A DNA stretch of 64,000 nt, from assembly GCA_017459895.1 (NCBI GenBank), contig JAFUCA010000026.1:1-64000 (forward strand), written 5' to 3'. The position numbers and the translations under genes are program-made. Shown here piece after piece: positions 1 to 8,521 of the stretch (its first letter is position 1; every line of letters begins with the position of its first letter). Below the pieces are notes generated by a model. That model saw only the letters and a list, made by a program, of their open reading frames with translations. It made no database searches and was not told the DNA's origin. This DNA is from Bacillota bacterium (lineage in GTDB: Bacteria > Bacillota > Clostridia > Peptostreptococcales > Anaerovoracaceae).

Positions 1-1
1 C

Positions 2-847
2 ACCCAGGCCAGCTTCCTGGAGCTCTTCGAAGGCGATCACGAGAAGTGCAAGGAACTGGAAGCGAAGATCGCACAGAAGATGGGCTTTGAACGCTGCTAT
101 GCCGTTTCCGGGCAGACCTATTCGCGAAAAATCGACTCCCGCGTCCTGGCCGTCCTGGCCGGCATCGCCCAGAGCGCGCATAAGTTCAGCAACGACATCC
201 GCCTGCTGCAGCACCTGAAGGAGGTCGAGGAGCCCTTCGAGAAGGGTCAGATCGGATCCTCCGCCATGGCCTACAAGCGCAACCCCATGCGCAGCGAGCG
301 GATCGCTGCCATCTCCAATTACATCATCAGCGACTGCATGAATCCGATGATCACCGCCGCGACCCAGTGGTTCGAGCGGACACTGGATGACTCCGCCAAC
401 AAGCGGGTCAGCATCAGCGAGGCCTTCCTGGCGCTGGACGGCGTGCTGACGCTCTACATGAACGTGGCGGACGGTCTGGTGGTCTATCCGAAGGTCATCG
501 AGAAGCGCCTCATGTCCGAGCTGCCCTTCATGGCCACCGAAAACGTCATGATGGATGCTGTAAAGGCTGGCGGCAACCGGCAGGAACTTCACGAGAAGAT
601 CCGCGTTCACTCCATGGCCGCCGGCAGGAAAGTCAAGGAAGAAGGCGAAGCCAATGACCTGCTGGAGCGGATCGCCGCCGATCCAGCCTTTGGAACCGAT
701 ATGGAATCCCTGCAGAAGGTCATGCGCCCCGAAAACTACGTGGGCCGGGCGCCGCAGCAGACCGAAGAATTCCTGGCTGAAGTCGTGCAGCCCATCCTCG
801 ATGCGAACAAAGACGCGCTGGGCATCACCGCGGAGGTGAATGTGTAA
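2..847 (+). CDS. purB: adenylosuccinate lyase, C-terminal part (5' end outside window)
   Basis: The reading frame is open from base 2 to the TAA ending at 847, giving 281 visible residues; the N-terminal part lies upstream of the window. The fragment has the fumarase/aspartase-superfamily signature GSSAMAYKRNP (about residues 80-90), which forms the flexible loop holding the catalytic serine, preceded by GTQASF-like TQASF at the very start. The enzyme splits SAICAR and adenylosuccinate to release fumarate in purine synthesis and acts in the cytosol. It is the only gene on this strand before 48.6 kb and converges on the DUF819 gene. Family assignment is firm; the start cannot be seen. Confidence 0.95.
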   Translation, partial: TQASFLELFEGDHEKCKELEAKIAQKMGFERCYAVSGQTYSRKIDSRVLAVLAGIAQSAHKFSNDIRLLQHLKEVEEPFEKGQIGSSAMAYKRNPMRSERIAAISNYIISDCMNPMITAATQWFERTLDDSANKRVSISEAFLALDGVLTLYMNVADGLVVYPKVIEKRLMSELPFMATENVMMDAVKAGGNRQELHEKIRVHSMAAGRKVKEEGEANDLLERIAADPAFGTDMESLQKVMRPENYVGRAPQQTEEFLAEVVQPILDANKDALGITAEVNV

Positions 848-867
848 CCGGCGAATCGCAATGCTTC

Positions 868-920
868 TTTTTAAAAAACACAGCCCCGGGACCTGCCTGC
901 AGCGCGGCCCGGGGCTTGCT
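868..920 (-). terminator. intrinsic terminator between purB and the DUF819 gene
   Basis: Perfect 9-bp stem AGCCCCGGG (882-890) / CCCGGGGCT (908-916). Read on the minus strand it is followed within a few bases by a run of six T, so it should end the long minus-strand tetrapyrrole unit. On the plus strand the stem is followed by only a short T-poor tail, so its use by purB is less certain. Confidence 0.75.
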
Positions 921-2132
921 TTATAATCCGATCATCGTTCCGGCGAAGATCCCGTAATAATTGCCGAGAACATACCCCAGCGTTCCCACCAGGATGGCCG
1001 GGACGATCAGGGCGTTCCAGCCTTTGGCAATGGCCATGGCCGCCGCCGTCGTCGGACCGCCGATGTTGGCGTTGGAGGCGATGATGATCTCCTCCAGACT
1101 GAACCGGAACACTTTGCCGAAGATGAAGGAGAACAGCATGTTCATGAACACGATCATTCCGCAGAACAGCAGCAGCAGCGGCGCCTTCGTCACGATCATG
1201 TAGATGGAAGCCGGCACCCCGATCACCGCGAAGAAAATATGGATCAGGTACGTTCCGATCTCCTGAGCCCCGGGGATGCTTCCCACCTGCTTCGGGAAGA
1301 GAGTCGCCACCAGCATCGTCAGCGTCGTAATGATCAGATACTGGCTGCCCAGCAGCCCGTTCAGAAGGGCCAGCCCGAAATTCGATGTGGGGATCACCTC
1401 CCCGAGGACTCCGGAGAGCTTCACCGAGACCGCCACGATGGCCAGGGACAGTGCAATGCAAAGGGCGATGTCCTTCAGGGAAATCTGCTTAGGCGTCCAG
1501 AAGGAAGCCGCCCCCGCCGGACTTCCGTCCCCGCCGCCGGCCGACTGCAGCTCATCGATCAGGGGATGCCTGTATTTTTTCAGGAAGAATTTCGATCCCG
1601 CCGCCGCGATCAGAGCGAAGAAATACAGGGCCATCAGCAGGTTGTCCGCGACCACCGAGGAAGACACGAGTTCTCCTCCCACCTGATAGGCATCCGCCAT
1701 GGCAACGAGATTCACGCTGCCGCCGGTGTAGGTTCCGATCATCATGGGCAGCACCAGCCCCAGGTCCGCGAAAGCTCCCTTGAGCAGGTTGAAGGCGAGA
1801 ATGCCTCCGGCGATGGTGCCGATCCCGCTGATCAGATAGATGATGAGCAGCCTGCCGCTTTCCCGGCCGATCTTGCGGATGTCCGCGTTGAACAGCAGCA
1901 TCGGGATCGACAGCGGGATGATGTAATCCCATACGAAATCGTAGGCCGCCGCATCCAGCGGAATGATCCCCGTATTGGACAGGATCATGGCGCCGATCAG
2001 GGCCATGACGCATCCCGTAAGCTTCGAGCCGATGCGGGTCTTCTGCTCCAGCCAGACGGCCAGCGTGGCAATTCCCGCAATGATGGCAAACAATGCCCAC
2101 GTGTTTTCTGCGCTTATCAGCGAAGTGTTCAT
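921..2132 (-). CDS. DUF819 family integral membrane protein
   Basis: A 403-residue protein made almost entirely of hydrophobic segments (about ten), with the family's N-terminal pattern in which a helix is followed by a short KTRIGSKLTG loop, and Gly-rich helices such as NIGGPTTAAAMAIAKGWNAL near the C-terminus. DUF819 (YjcL-like) proteins are membrane proteins of uncertain substrate that resemble ion/solute symporters. The gene is last in the minus-strand tetrapyrrole unit, 28 bases after hemB, and is followed by an intrinsic terminator. Its place suggests movement of a precursor, product or ion linked to tetrapyrrole synthesis, but this is inference only. Confidence 0.8.
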   Translation of the reverse strand: MNTSLISAENTWALFAIIAGIATLAVWLEQKTRIGSKLTGCVMALIGAMILSNTGIIPLDAAAYDFVWDYIIPLSIPMLLFNADIRKIGRESGRLLIIYLISGIGTIAGGILAFNLLKGAFADLGLVLPMMIGTYTGGSVNLVAMADAYQVGGELVSSSVVADNLLMALYFFALIAAAGSKFFLKKYRHPLIDELQSAGGGDGSPAGAASFWTPKQISLKDIALCIALSLAIVAVSVKLSGVLGEVIPTSNFGLALLNGLLGSQYLIITTLTMLVATLFPKQVGSIPGAQEIGTYLIHIFFAVIGVPASIYMIVTKAPLLLLFCGMIVFMNMLFSFIFGKVFRFSLEEIIIASNANIGGPTTAAAMAIAKGWNALIVPAILVGTLGYVLGNYYGIFAGTMIGL

Positions 2133-2160
2133 CTGTCGTTCTCCGTTCTGTCTGTCAATT

Positions 2161-3144
2161 CTAGCCGATCTTTCCCTCGTCGATCATCTTCGCCAGTTCT
2201 TTCGCAAAGTAGGTGATATACATTCCGGCACCGCTGCGGTAAGCGCCCACCGCCATCTCGCCGATGATTCTCTCCTCGTCGATCCAGCCGTTCATCGCCG
2301 CCGCCTTGACCATCGAATATTCCCCGCTGACGCTGTAGGTCGCCACCGGGATATTGGTCGCCTGCACGACCCGCTCCAGCAGATCATAAAACGCCATGGC
2401 AGGCTTTACGATGAGGAAATCCGTTCCCTCCTGCACATCCAGCAGAGCTTCCTTCATCGCCTCCCGGCCGTTGTGGTAATCCATCTGATAGCTCTTGCGG
2501 TCGCCGAACTGAGGTGCCGAATCCGCCGCGTCCCGGAACGGCCCATAGAACGCCGACGCGAATTTCACGGCATAGGACATGATGGGAATGTTCTTGAATC
2601 CGTCCTCATCCAGCTTGCGGCGAATTGCTGTTACATGGCCGTCCATCATATCCGACGGAGCCACGACGTCCGCCCCCGCCTCCGCCTGGGAGCTGGCGAT
2701 CTCCGCCAGCTTGACCAGCGTTTCATCGTTATCCACATCGTGGCCGTGCAGGATCCCGCAGTGCCCGTGGGAGGTGTATTCGCACATGCAGACATCCGCG
2801 ATGAAGAGCATATCCGGGAAATGCTTCTTTCCCTCCCGAAGGGCTCTCTGAACGATTCCGTCATGGGCGTAGGCCTGGCTGCCGCATTCGTCCTTGTGCT
2901 CCGGTATACCGAACATCAGAATGTTGTTTACGCCCAGCTGCGCCGCTTCCTCCAAAGCATACGGCAGCTGGTCCACGCTGTAGCGGTACTGTCCCGGCAT
3001 CGACGGAATCTCTTCCTTGATATTCGTTCCGTCCATCGTGAAGATCGGATAGATGAGAGAGGACTTATCGATCCTGGTCTCTCTGACCATTTTTCTCATC
3101 GCTTCCGTCGTACGCAGTCTTCTCGGTCTCATGATCATTTCCAT
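2161..3144 (-). CDS. hemB: porphobilinogen synthase (delta-aminolevulinate dehydratase)
   Basis: Condenses two 5-aminolevulinate molecules to porphobilinogen. The 327-residue length is normal for the family. Visible marks are the Cys-rich zinc site in DVCMCEYTSHGHCG (about residues 120-133), the first active-site Lys in SYAVKFASAFYGPFRDA (about 190-205) and the Schiff-base Lys in FLIVKPAMAFYD (about 245-255). The start at 3144 lies inside the end of cobA-hemD (10-base overlap), which fits translational coupling. With hemC and cobA-hemD upstream it supplies the tetrapyrrole ring for the cobalamin genes. Confidence 0.97.
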   Translation of the reverse strand: MEMIMRPRRLRTTEAMRKMVRETRIDKSSLIYPIFTMDGTNIKEEIPSMPGQYRYSVDQLPYALEEAAQLGVNNILMFGIPEHKDECGSQAYAHDGIVQRALREGKKHFPDMLFIADVCMCEYTSHGHCGILHGHDVDNDETLVKLAEIASSQAEAGADVVAPSDMMDGHVTAIRRKLDEDGFKNIPIMSYAVKFASAFYGPFRDAADSAPQFGDRKSYQMDYHNGREAMKEALLDVQEGTDFLIVKPAMAFYDLLERVVQATNIPVATYSVSGEYSMVKAAAMNGWIDEERIIGEMAVGAYRSGAGMYITYFAKELAKMIDEGKIG

Positions 3145-4676
3145 TTTGTTTCTCCCTTCACGTTATCTTCCTGCTCTTTCATCCGGATCACCAGCTCGGT
3201 CAGGCTGTCCATGCTGGCTTCCTCCGACATGAAAGTTTTCATTCCGTACTGTTCGGCGCAGGCCCTGGTCTGCTTACCGATGCACGCCGCACGGACCAGG
3301 CGGAAATCCAGCCCGGGATTGCGGCTGACGAACCCGCGCACGGTGGATGCGCTGGTGAATACCGCGCAGTCGATTTTGCCGCTTTCAAACAGCGCCGCCT
3401 CATCCACCAGATCCTGCGCCGCGTCAACGGTATCGTAGGTCGCGATGTCCGTGACCTTCGCCCCGGCCTCCTCCAGCCTTTGCAAAAGCTGGATATTCCC
3501 TGCGGCAGCCCGTGGGATCAGGATCCGGTCCTCCGGCTCCACCAGGGCCGCCAGTTCCCTGCCCAGGGTCTCCCCGTCGTAGACCGACGGCATGAAATCA
3601 GCGTTCAGCCCATGCTCCGACAGCTCCTTTCTGGTGCCGGTTCCGATGGCCGCGATCTTCAGAGGGGCCAGACTGCGGACATCCCTGCCGCCTGCCTTCA
3701 GGACATCGAAGAACACCCGCACGCCGGTGGGACTGGTAAACACGATCCACCGGAAATCGCTGATGTGATCCAGCGCCTCTTCCAGCAGGCTCTGATCCTC
3801 TCTCGCCTCTGTCTCGATGGACGGAAGCTCCAGCACCTCCGCACCCAGACGGCGAAGCCGCGCCGCCATCCCGGAAATCATACCCCGGGGACGGGTCACG
3901 ATGATCCGGCTGCCCGCCAGCGGCCGTTTCTCTGCCCAGGCGAACTGATCCGCCAGAGCGCAGACCCGGCCGACGATGATGATGGCCGGTGTTTCGACGC
4001 CCTGCCTCCGGACCTCCTCCTCAAGATCCGCCAGGCCCGCGACGATCCGCTTCTGCCCTGCCGTCGTTCCCTGCTGCAGCACCGCTGCCGGCATCTGCGG
4101 ATCCATTCCCGCATTCAGAAGCCCCTCGCAGATGTAACCGAGCCGGGCGATCCCCATCAGAAAGACCAGAGTCCCCTTCGTGCGCACCAGGACTTCGAAG
4201 TCGATGTCCTCGCTGGAGCCCTTTCGCTTGTGCCCCGTGATGATGTGCAGGGACGAGGTGTAATCTCTGTGGGTGACCGGGATGCCGTTATAGGCGGGCA
4301 CCGCGATGGGTGATGGGATTCCCGGCACGATCTCGTAGTCGATTCCGTGCTCCGCCAGCAGCTCCAGCTCCTCTCCGCCTCTTCCGAAGAGGAAGGGATC
4401 ACCTCCCTTGAGCCGGACGACTTTTTTCCCCTGCAGCGCCTGCGCCAGGAGCAGCTCGTCGATTTTATCCTGGGGCATGGTGTGATTGCCGGACCGCTTG
4501 CCGACGTTGATGTGCTCCGCCTCCTTCGGGAACAGAGAGAACAGCGAGTCTCCGATGAGCGCATCGTAGACGATCAGATCCGCCTGCCGGATCACTTCCG
4601 CCGCCTTCACAGTCAGCAGCCCCGGATCTCCGGGTCCTGCTCCCACCAGCCATACCTTACCTTTGTTCATATCCAA
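3135..4676 (-). CDS. cobA-hemD: fused uroporphyrinogen-III C-methyltransferase / uroporphyrinogen-III synthase
   Basis: Two enzymes in one 513-residue chain. Residues about 5-250 are a SUMT-type methyltransferase: VGAGPGDPGLLT at the N-terminus binds S-adenosylmethionine and RLKGGDPFLFGRGGEE is the second signature. Residues about 255-500 are HemD, which closes hydroxymethylbilane to uroporphyrinogen III. The product of the pair is precorrin-2. This fusion is common in Clostridia and related Bacillota. The gene lies between hemC (11-base gap) and hemB (overlap). The fold of the HemD half is weakly conserved, so its call rests partly on position and on the known fusion. Confidence 0.95.
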   Translation of the reverse strand: MDMNKGKVWLVGAGPGDPGLLTVKAAEVIRQADLIVYDALIGDSLFSLFPKEAEHINVGKRSGNHTMPQDKIDELLLAQALQGKKVVRLKGGDPFLFGRGGEELELLAEHGIDYEIVPGIPSPIAVPAYNGIPVTHRDYTSSLHIITGHKRKGSSEDIDFEVLVRTKGTLVFLMGIARLGYICEGLLNAGMDPQMPAAVLQQGTTAGQKRIVAGLADLEEEVRRQGVETPAIIIVGRVCALADQFAWAEKRPLAGSRIIVTRPRGMISGMAARLRRLGAEVLELPSIETEAREDQSLLEEALDHISDFRWIVFTSPTGVRVFFDVLKAGGRDVRSLAPLKIAAIGTGTRKELSEHGLNADFMPSVYDGETLGRELAALVEPEDRILIPRAAAGNIQLLQRLEEAGAKVTDIATYDTVDAAQDLVDEAALFESGKIDCAVFTSASTVRGFVSRNPGLDFRLVRAACIGKQTRACAEQYGMKTFMSEEASMDSLTELVIRMKEQEDNVKGETKWK

Positions 4677-4687
4677 TGCTCCTTACC

Positions 4688-5563
4688 TTATTCGTAACGC
4701 GCCTTCATCGCCTTCGCCAGCTCGACCCCCAGGCGCTCGGGATGCTCCGGATCGCCGGTCATGGATTCTCTGTGCCATGCTCCGCTCGCCTCATCGTAGT
4801 AGAGTCCCTCCAGCCGCAGCTGTTCGTCACGGCATACCGCAAAGGCTGCGATGGGCGAGGAGCATCCTCCGTCCAGCCATCGCACGAAGGCCCGCTCCGC
4901 CAATACTTCCCGCTGGGTTCTGAGATCGTTATAATCCGCGGCCCAGGGGCAGTCTGCGCCCTGTTTCGCCTGCACCGCCAGCACTCCCTGCCCGGCGGCG
5001 GGAAGGATCTCCTCCGGCTCGAAGTACCGACTGATCCTGTCCTCCAGTCCCAGCCGGATCAGCCCGGCGGCCGCCAGGATCAGCGCTCCGTACTGACCTT
5101 CGTCCAGCTTTCTCAGCCGGGTCTGCACGTTCCCCCGGACGCTCTCCACGGTTGCCTGGGGATAAAGCTTTTCGATCTGGATCCGTCTGCGGAAGCTGGA
5201 GCTTCCAATGGGTCTGCGGAAGTCGATCTCGCTCTGCCCCTCCGGGAGCACCAGCACATCTCTGGGATCTTCCCGCCTGGAGACGGCGATCACCGGAAGC
5301 TCCTCCGGAACCTCCATCGGAAGGTCCTTCAGCGAGTGGACCGAAATGTCGCTGCGTCTGTCCATCAACGCCTGGTCCAGCTCCCGGACAAACAGGCCCT
5401 TGCCTCCGATCTTATCCAAAGTCTTGTTCAGGATCTTATCTCCCGTTGTCTTCATAGGCACCAGTTCGTATGCGATGCCGTGGTCTGTCAGGAAGCTCCC
5501 CACCAGTTCGCTCTGGATGATGGCGAGCCTGCTTTCTCTGGTTCCTATCCTTACCGGTCTCAT
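4688..5563 (-). CDS. hemC: hydroxymethylbilane synthase (porphobilinogen deaminase)
   Basis: Polymerises four porphobilinogens to hydroxymethylbilane. The 291-residue protein starts with IGTRESRLAIIQ, carries VHSLKDLP and the GSSSFRRRIQ substrate-binding stretch, and has the cofactor-attachment Cys in WLDGGCSSPIAAFA (about residue 235). The ATG at 5563 overlaps the end of sirC by four bases (ATGA), so the two are probably translationally coupled. The C-terminal domain is short but within the range seen in Clostridia. Confidence 0.97.
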   Translation of the reverse strand: MRPVRIGTRESRLAIIQSELVGSFLTDHGIAYELVPMKTTGDKILNKTLDKIGGKGLFVRELDQALMDRRSDISVHSLKDLPMEVPEELPVIAVSRREDPRDVLVLPEGQSEIDFRRPIGSSSFRRRIQIEKLYPQATVESVRGNVQTRLRKLDEGQYGALILAAAGLIRLGLEDRISRYFEPEEILPAAGQGVLAVQAKQGADCPWAADYNDLRTQREVLAERAFVRWLDGGCSSPIAAFAVCRDEQLRLEGLYYDEASGAWHRESMTGDPEHPERLGVELAKAMKARYE

Positions 5564-6045
5564 ACTTCCTCCTCTGTCAGCACCTTCTGGATCCGCTGCC
5601 GGACGGCCTTCGCCCTGCGGTGATCCCTGCCCGATGCGTTCACACCAATGACGGTCTCTCCCTGCCGCACGATCCCCGGGAAATAAAAATCACACAGCTC
5701 TTTATCGCTGGACGCGTTGACACAGATCTGCTTCTTTCGGCACAGATCCGCGATCTGCCGGTTCAGCTCCTTGTCTGCGGTCGCCGCAAAGACGATATCC
5801 CTTCCCTCCAGATCTTTTTCTTCGAATCTCCGCCGGATCCATACAACGCTTCCCGCATCCGCCAGATTCCGGATGCTCTCCTCCGCCTCGGGAGATACTA
5901 CCGTGATGTGCTCCGCGAAGGGCTGCAGGACTGCGATCCTTCTGGCAGCGATGCTGCCGCCCCCCACGAACAGGATGTCCCTCTCGCTCAGATCGACATA
6001 CAGCGGGAACCAGGGCCGGTCTCTGTTTTCGTTTGACTCACTCAT
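5560..6045 (-). CDS. sirC: precorrin-2 dehydrogenase / sirohydrochlorin ferrochelatase-type protein
   Basis: A 161-residue protein with an N-terminal NAD-binding Rossmann fold, YVDLSERDILFVGGGSIAARR (about residues 16-36), as in the N-terminal domain of CysG and in Met8. It oxidises precorrin-2 to sirohydrochlorin using NAD. It is shorter than Met8 because the C-terminal helical part is reduced; proteins of this length often have only the dehydrogenase activity, and CbiK in the same unit can insert the metal. It overlaps both neighbours by four bases, which points to coupled translation. The symbol is by function; ysnH/hemA-linked names also exist. Confidence 0.9.
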   Translation of the reverse strand: MSESNENRDRPWFPLYVDLSERDILFVGGGSIAARRIAVLQPFAEHITVVSPEAEESIRNLADAGSVVWIRRRFEEKDLEGRDIVFAATADKELNRQIADLCRKKQICVNASSDKELCDFYFPGIVRQGETVIGVNASGRDHRRAKAVRQRIQKVLTEEEV

Positions 6046-7169
6046 TGTTTCCGCCTCTTTTTGATCACAATGTTCAGGATCCCGCCGATCACGATGATGA
6101 TCAGCGCCAGGATCAGCACGTTGGTCGCCGCTTCCTGCGGGATCTGGCTCTTCGAACCGATGGAATCCTGATAGAAGGTCAGTTCGTATTCGATCTCCAC
6201 CGGATCTCCCATGGCCGTGGTATCGGCGATCACCGGCATGGGATCATCCATGACCGCAATGGGGATGGTGAAGGAGGAATTCCCTCCGTCCTTCGTCTCG
6301 TTCAGGTATTTCTCTCCGCCTACGATCATATAGTCGTAGTAGGTGCTGGACCACAGAAGCCTTGCCCAGGCTTTGCCGTCCTTCACGATCAGCCAGGTCG
6401 GAGACGAAACGGATGCCCTGCCGCTGCCCCCGGCCATATTGACCTGGATGGAGTACTCACCGTCCTCCATATTCAGCGGCACAGGATCATAGGAAGCCAG
6501 CGCACCCTCCCCGGAGTCCGCTCCAGCCTTTGCATCGGCGCCGGAAGACGCGTTCCCGCTGCCGGCCCCTTCACCGTTCTCATAGGCCTCCACCGCCTGA
6601 TCGATCTTGTCGTAGTCCGGCACCTGGATGGCGAGGGCCTCCTTCGGAAGGGACCCCGCCTCGAACAGGATCGTGCGGTCGTACCATTTCTTTTTTTTCT
6701 TACTGAAGGCGGCGCAGGAGATCTCCTCATTCAGGCCGCTGACCTCCATCTCAAAGCTGCCCTGTCCGGACCGTTCCTTCAGCTCCGTGTATTCCTCCAG
6801 GGGCGCTGCGGCGGCTTCCTGTGCCGTCCCCGGATAGACGAATTTGTAGCTGGTGCTGTACAGCGTGATATCGGCAGTCATCTTCCCGTCTTTGACCTTG
6901 AGCACGGCCTTCTCGATCCGAAAGAACGTGGAACTGGAGCGAACCTCGATCTTGTAATTGCCCTCATTCACATCCGCCGCCCGGATCGGCACCATGCCGT
7001 AGCTTTTGACCTCTTTCGAAGCGGCCATATCACCGGAGGTCGCCACCTGGTCGTAGCCCTCCGCCGCAAAAGCCGGACAGAAGCAGCCGAGCAGAAGCAC
7101 GAAAACAAGGGCTGTGATCAGCCTTCTGCCTTCGCGTCTCGTATGCACTTTGTCGGCTCGTCCTGTCAT
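6042..7169 (-). CDS. membrane-anchored surface protein with two NEAT-like beta-sandwich domains
   Basis: 375 residues: an N-terminal signal (hydrophobic stretch about 18-35, ending PAFA), two extracellular domains and a C-terminal transmembrane helix followed by KKRRKQ. Domain A (about 45-165) has the GNYKIEV start and the STSYKFVYPGTAQEA stretch. Domain B (about 245-345) has GEYSIQV, GGSGRASVSSPT, SSTYYDYMIV and the ADTTAMGDPVEIEYEL signature. Both domain types recur in the proteins at 10835, 20862 and 24253. The NEAT family binds heme or other tetrapyrroles, so a role in tetrapyrrole or metal capture is likely, but the relation to NEAT is my structural reading, not proven. The gene sits between repeat array A and sirC. 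Confidence 0.65.
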   Translation of the reverse strand: MTGRADKVHTRREGRRLITALVFVLLLGCFCPAFAAEGYDQVATSGDMAASKEVKSYGMVPIRAADVNEGNYKIEVRSSSTFFRIEKAVLKVKDGKMTADITLYSTSYKFVYPGTAQEAAAAPLEEYTELKERSGQGSFEMEVSGLNEEISCAAFSKKKKKWYDRTILFEAGSLPKEALAIQVPDYDKIDQAVEAYENGEGAGSGNASSGADAKAGADSGEGALASYDPVPLNMEDGEYSIQVNMAGGSGRASVSSPTWLIVKDGKAWARLLWSSTYYDYMIVGGEKYLNETKDGGNSSFTIPIAVMDDPMPVIADTTAMGDPVEIEYELTFYQDSIGSKSQIPQEAATNVLILALIIIVIGGILNIVIKKRRKQ

Positions 7170-7222
7170 TTCTGCTCCTTGTTATTTCCGGGCAACGTCA
7201 AATGGTTTCCCACATATCGCTT

Positions 7223-7490
7223 TTGTCACGCAAAGCCTATTTTTTAACTCCATGGTGACAATTTCTCTGATCGTTTGTCACGAAGGTCCCAAAAACTGCT
7301 CTTCCCGTGACAAACCGAGGGATCATTTGTCACGCGGAACATCTTTTTTGACACTACCGTGACAATTTCCTTTGAAAACAATTGTCTGGCATACCAGTTT
7401 TGTCACGGTGTTTCACTTTTTTGCTCTTCCTGTGACAATCCATTTTCTATTTTGTCATACAGGAGGTCTTTTTTACCCCTCCCGTGACAA
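7223..7490. repeat. repeat array A: five 39-bp TTGTCAC/GTGACAA inverted-repeat units
   Basis: Fills most of the 371-base gap between cbiK and the NEAT-like gene. Units run 7223-7261, 7275-7313, 7327-7365, 7400-7438 and 7452-7490. Each is exactly 39 bp with 7-bp arms; unit 5 has one changed arm base. Start-to-start distances are 52, 52, 73 and 52. The 25-bp interiors differ but tend to hold a run of T in the middle and end in pyrimidines. Arrays B (30372) and C (48238) are homologous. No ORF, promoter or known regulatory site explains it. Confidence 0.9.
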
Positions 7491-7540
7491 ACCTGGTTTT
7501 CTTGCAGCATCTGTTACTTCTGTTCACTGAGTTTCTCTAG

Positions 7541-8512
7541 TTATTTGATCCGCTCCGCTGCCCGGGCATGCCGCACCAGCATCTCCTGTACGGCGGGGTA
7601 CTCTCCCAGGCCCCGCAGCACAGAAACCACCGGGTGACCGGCCGCCTCCAGCCGGCTTTGCCAGGAATCCTCCTCCGGTCCTGCCATGTCGTTCTTCGCG
7701 TGATCTCCCGCCACGATCATCAGCGGCGCCAGGATCACTTCACCGGCGTGGGCCTGCATCTGCTCCAGCACATCCTCCAGCGTGGGCGTTCCTTCGACGG
7801 TGCCCACATACACGTTTTCACAGCCGACATTCCGAAATGCCTGCTGCATCTGGTCATAGATCCGGTTCGCTTCCGGCCTCTTCGCCGATCCGTGGCCCAT
7901 CAGCACCAGCGCCCTCGCGCCGGGGGCTCCGCCGGCGCCGGACGCTTCGCCGGCTCCCGGTTCCTCCGTCCGTTCCCCGGACAATTCCGCTCCCAGAAGC
8001 TGCTCCGCCAGGATCTTCGCCAGCTGCTCCCGGTCCTCCTCCGTGCTGAGCAAAGGCTGGCCAGCCCGAATACAATCAAACCGGCCGACCGCTTCCGAAA
8101 GAGCGGAAAGCATTCGGTCGTTTTCTGCTCCGGGGATCATATGGGTCGGCTGCACCAGCACGTCCCGGATCCCCTCCGCCTGCATTCGTTCCAGCGCTTC
8201 CTCCAGGGTGTCCGTATGGACCTGGTTCGCGGCGGGACCGACGGCGGAGTTCGCGGCGGGACCGACGGCGGAGTTCGCGGCGGGACCGTCCGCAGACTTC
8301 GCTGCGGACTCCGCCAGCCCCGCGGCATCTTCAGCTCCATCCCGGTCCCGCAGCCGCTTCACGATCATCCGGCTGGTCCATCCCCGGTAGAGTCTCCGGT
8401 CCGGGAAGGCCGCCGCCAGATGCTCCTCGATGGCGTCAATAGTCTTCTTTCTTGTTTCCTCATGGGTGGTTCCGAAGCTGACCACCAGCAGCGCCTTGTC
8501 CAGCCTTTGCAT
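7541..8512 (-). CDS. cbiK: sirohydrochlorin cobaltochelatase (anaerobic, cytosolic)
   Basis: Inserts Co2+ into sirohydrochlorin, committing it to cobalamin. The 323-residue protein begins with ALLVVSFGTTHEETRKKTI, typical of CbiK, and carries the active-site histidines in VQPTHMIPGAEND (about residue 135) and LVLMGHGSAKRPEANRIYDQ (about 213). It is longer than usual because of two low-complexity loops: about residues 75-97 (a 24-bp in-frame tandem repeat at 8225-8290) and about 180-205. There is no signal peptide, unlike the paralogue at 11783. A good Shine-Dalgarno (AGGAGGG) precedes the ATG, and the first codons coincide with a copy of the dispersed 11-mer. Confidence 0.93.
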   Translation of the reverse strand: MQRLDKALLVVSFGTTHEETRKKTIDAIEEHLAAAFPDRRLYRGWTSRMIVKRLRDRDGAEDAAGLAESAAKSADGPAANSAVGPAANSAVGPAANQVHTDTLEEALERMQAEGIRDVLVQPTHMIPGAENDRMLSALSEAVGRFDCIRAGQPLLSTEEDREQLAKILAEQLLGAELSGERTEEPGAGEASGAGGAPGARALVLMGHGSAKRPEANRIYDQMQQAFRNVGCENVYVGTVEGTPTLEDVLEQMQAHAGEVILAPLMIVAGDHAKNDMAGPEEDSWQSRLEAAGHPVVSVLRGLGEYPAVQEMLVRHARAAERIK

Positions 8513-8521
8513 GAAACCCTC

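Noticed and set aside
7223-7490. CRISPR array in the TTGTCAC repeats
   Set aside because: Conserved parts are only 7-bp arms plus a loose spacer, units are palindromic across 39 bp, copies number five and no cas gene is in the window.
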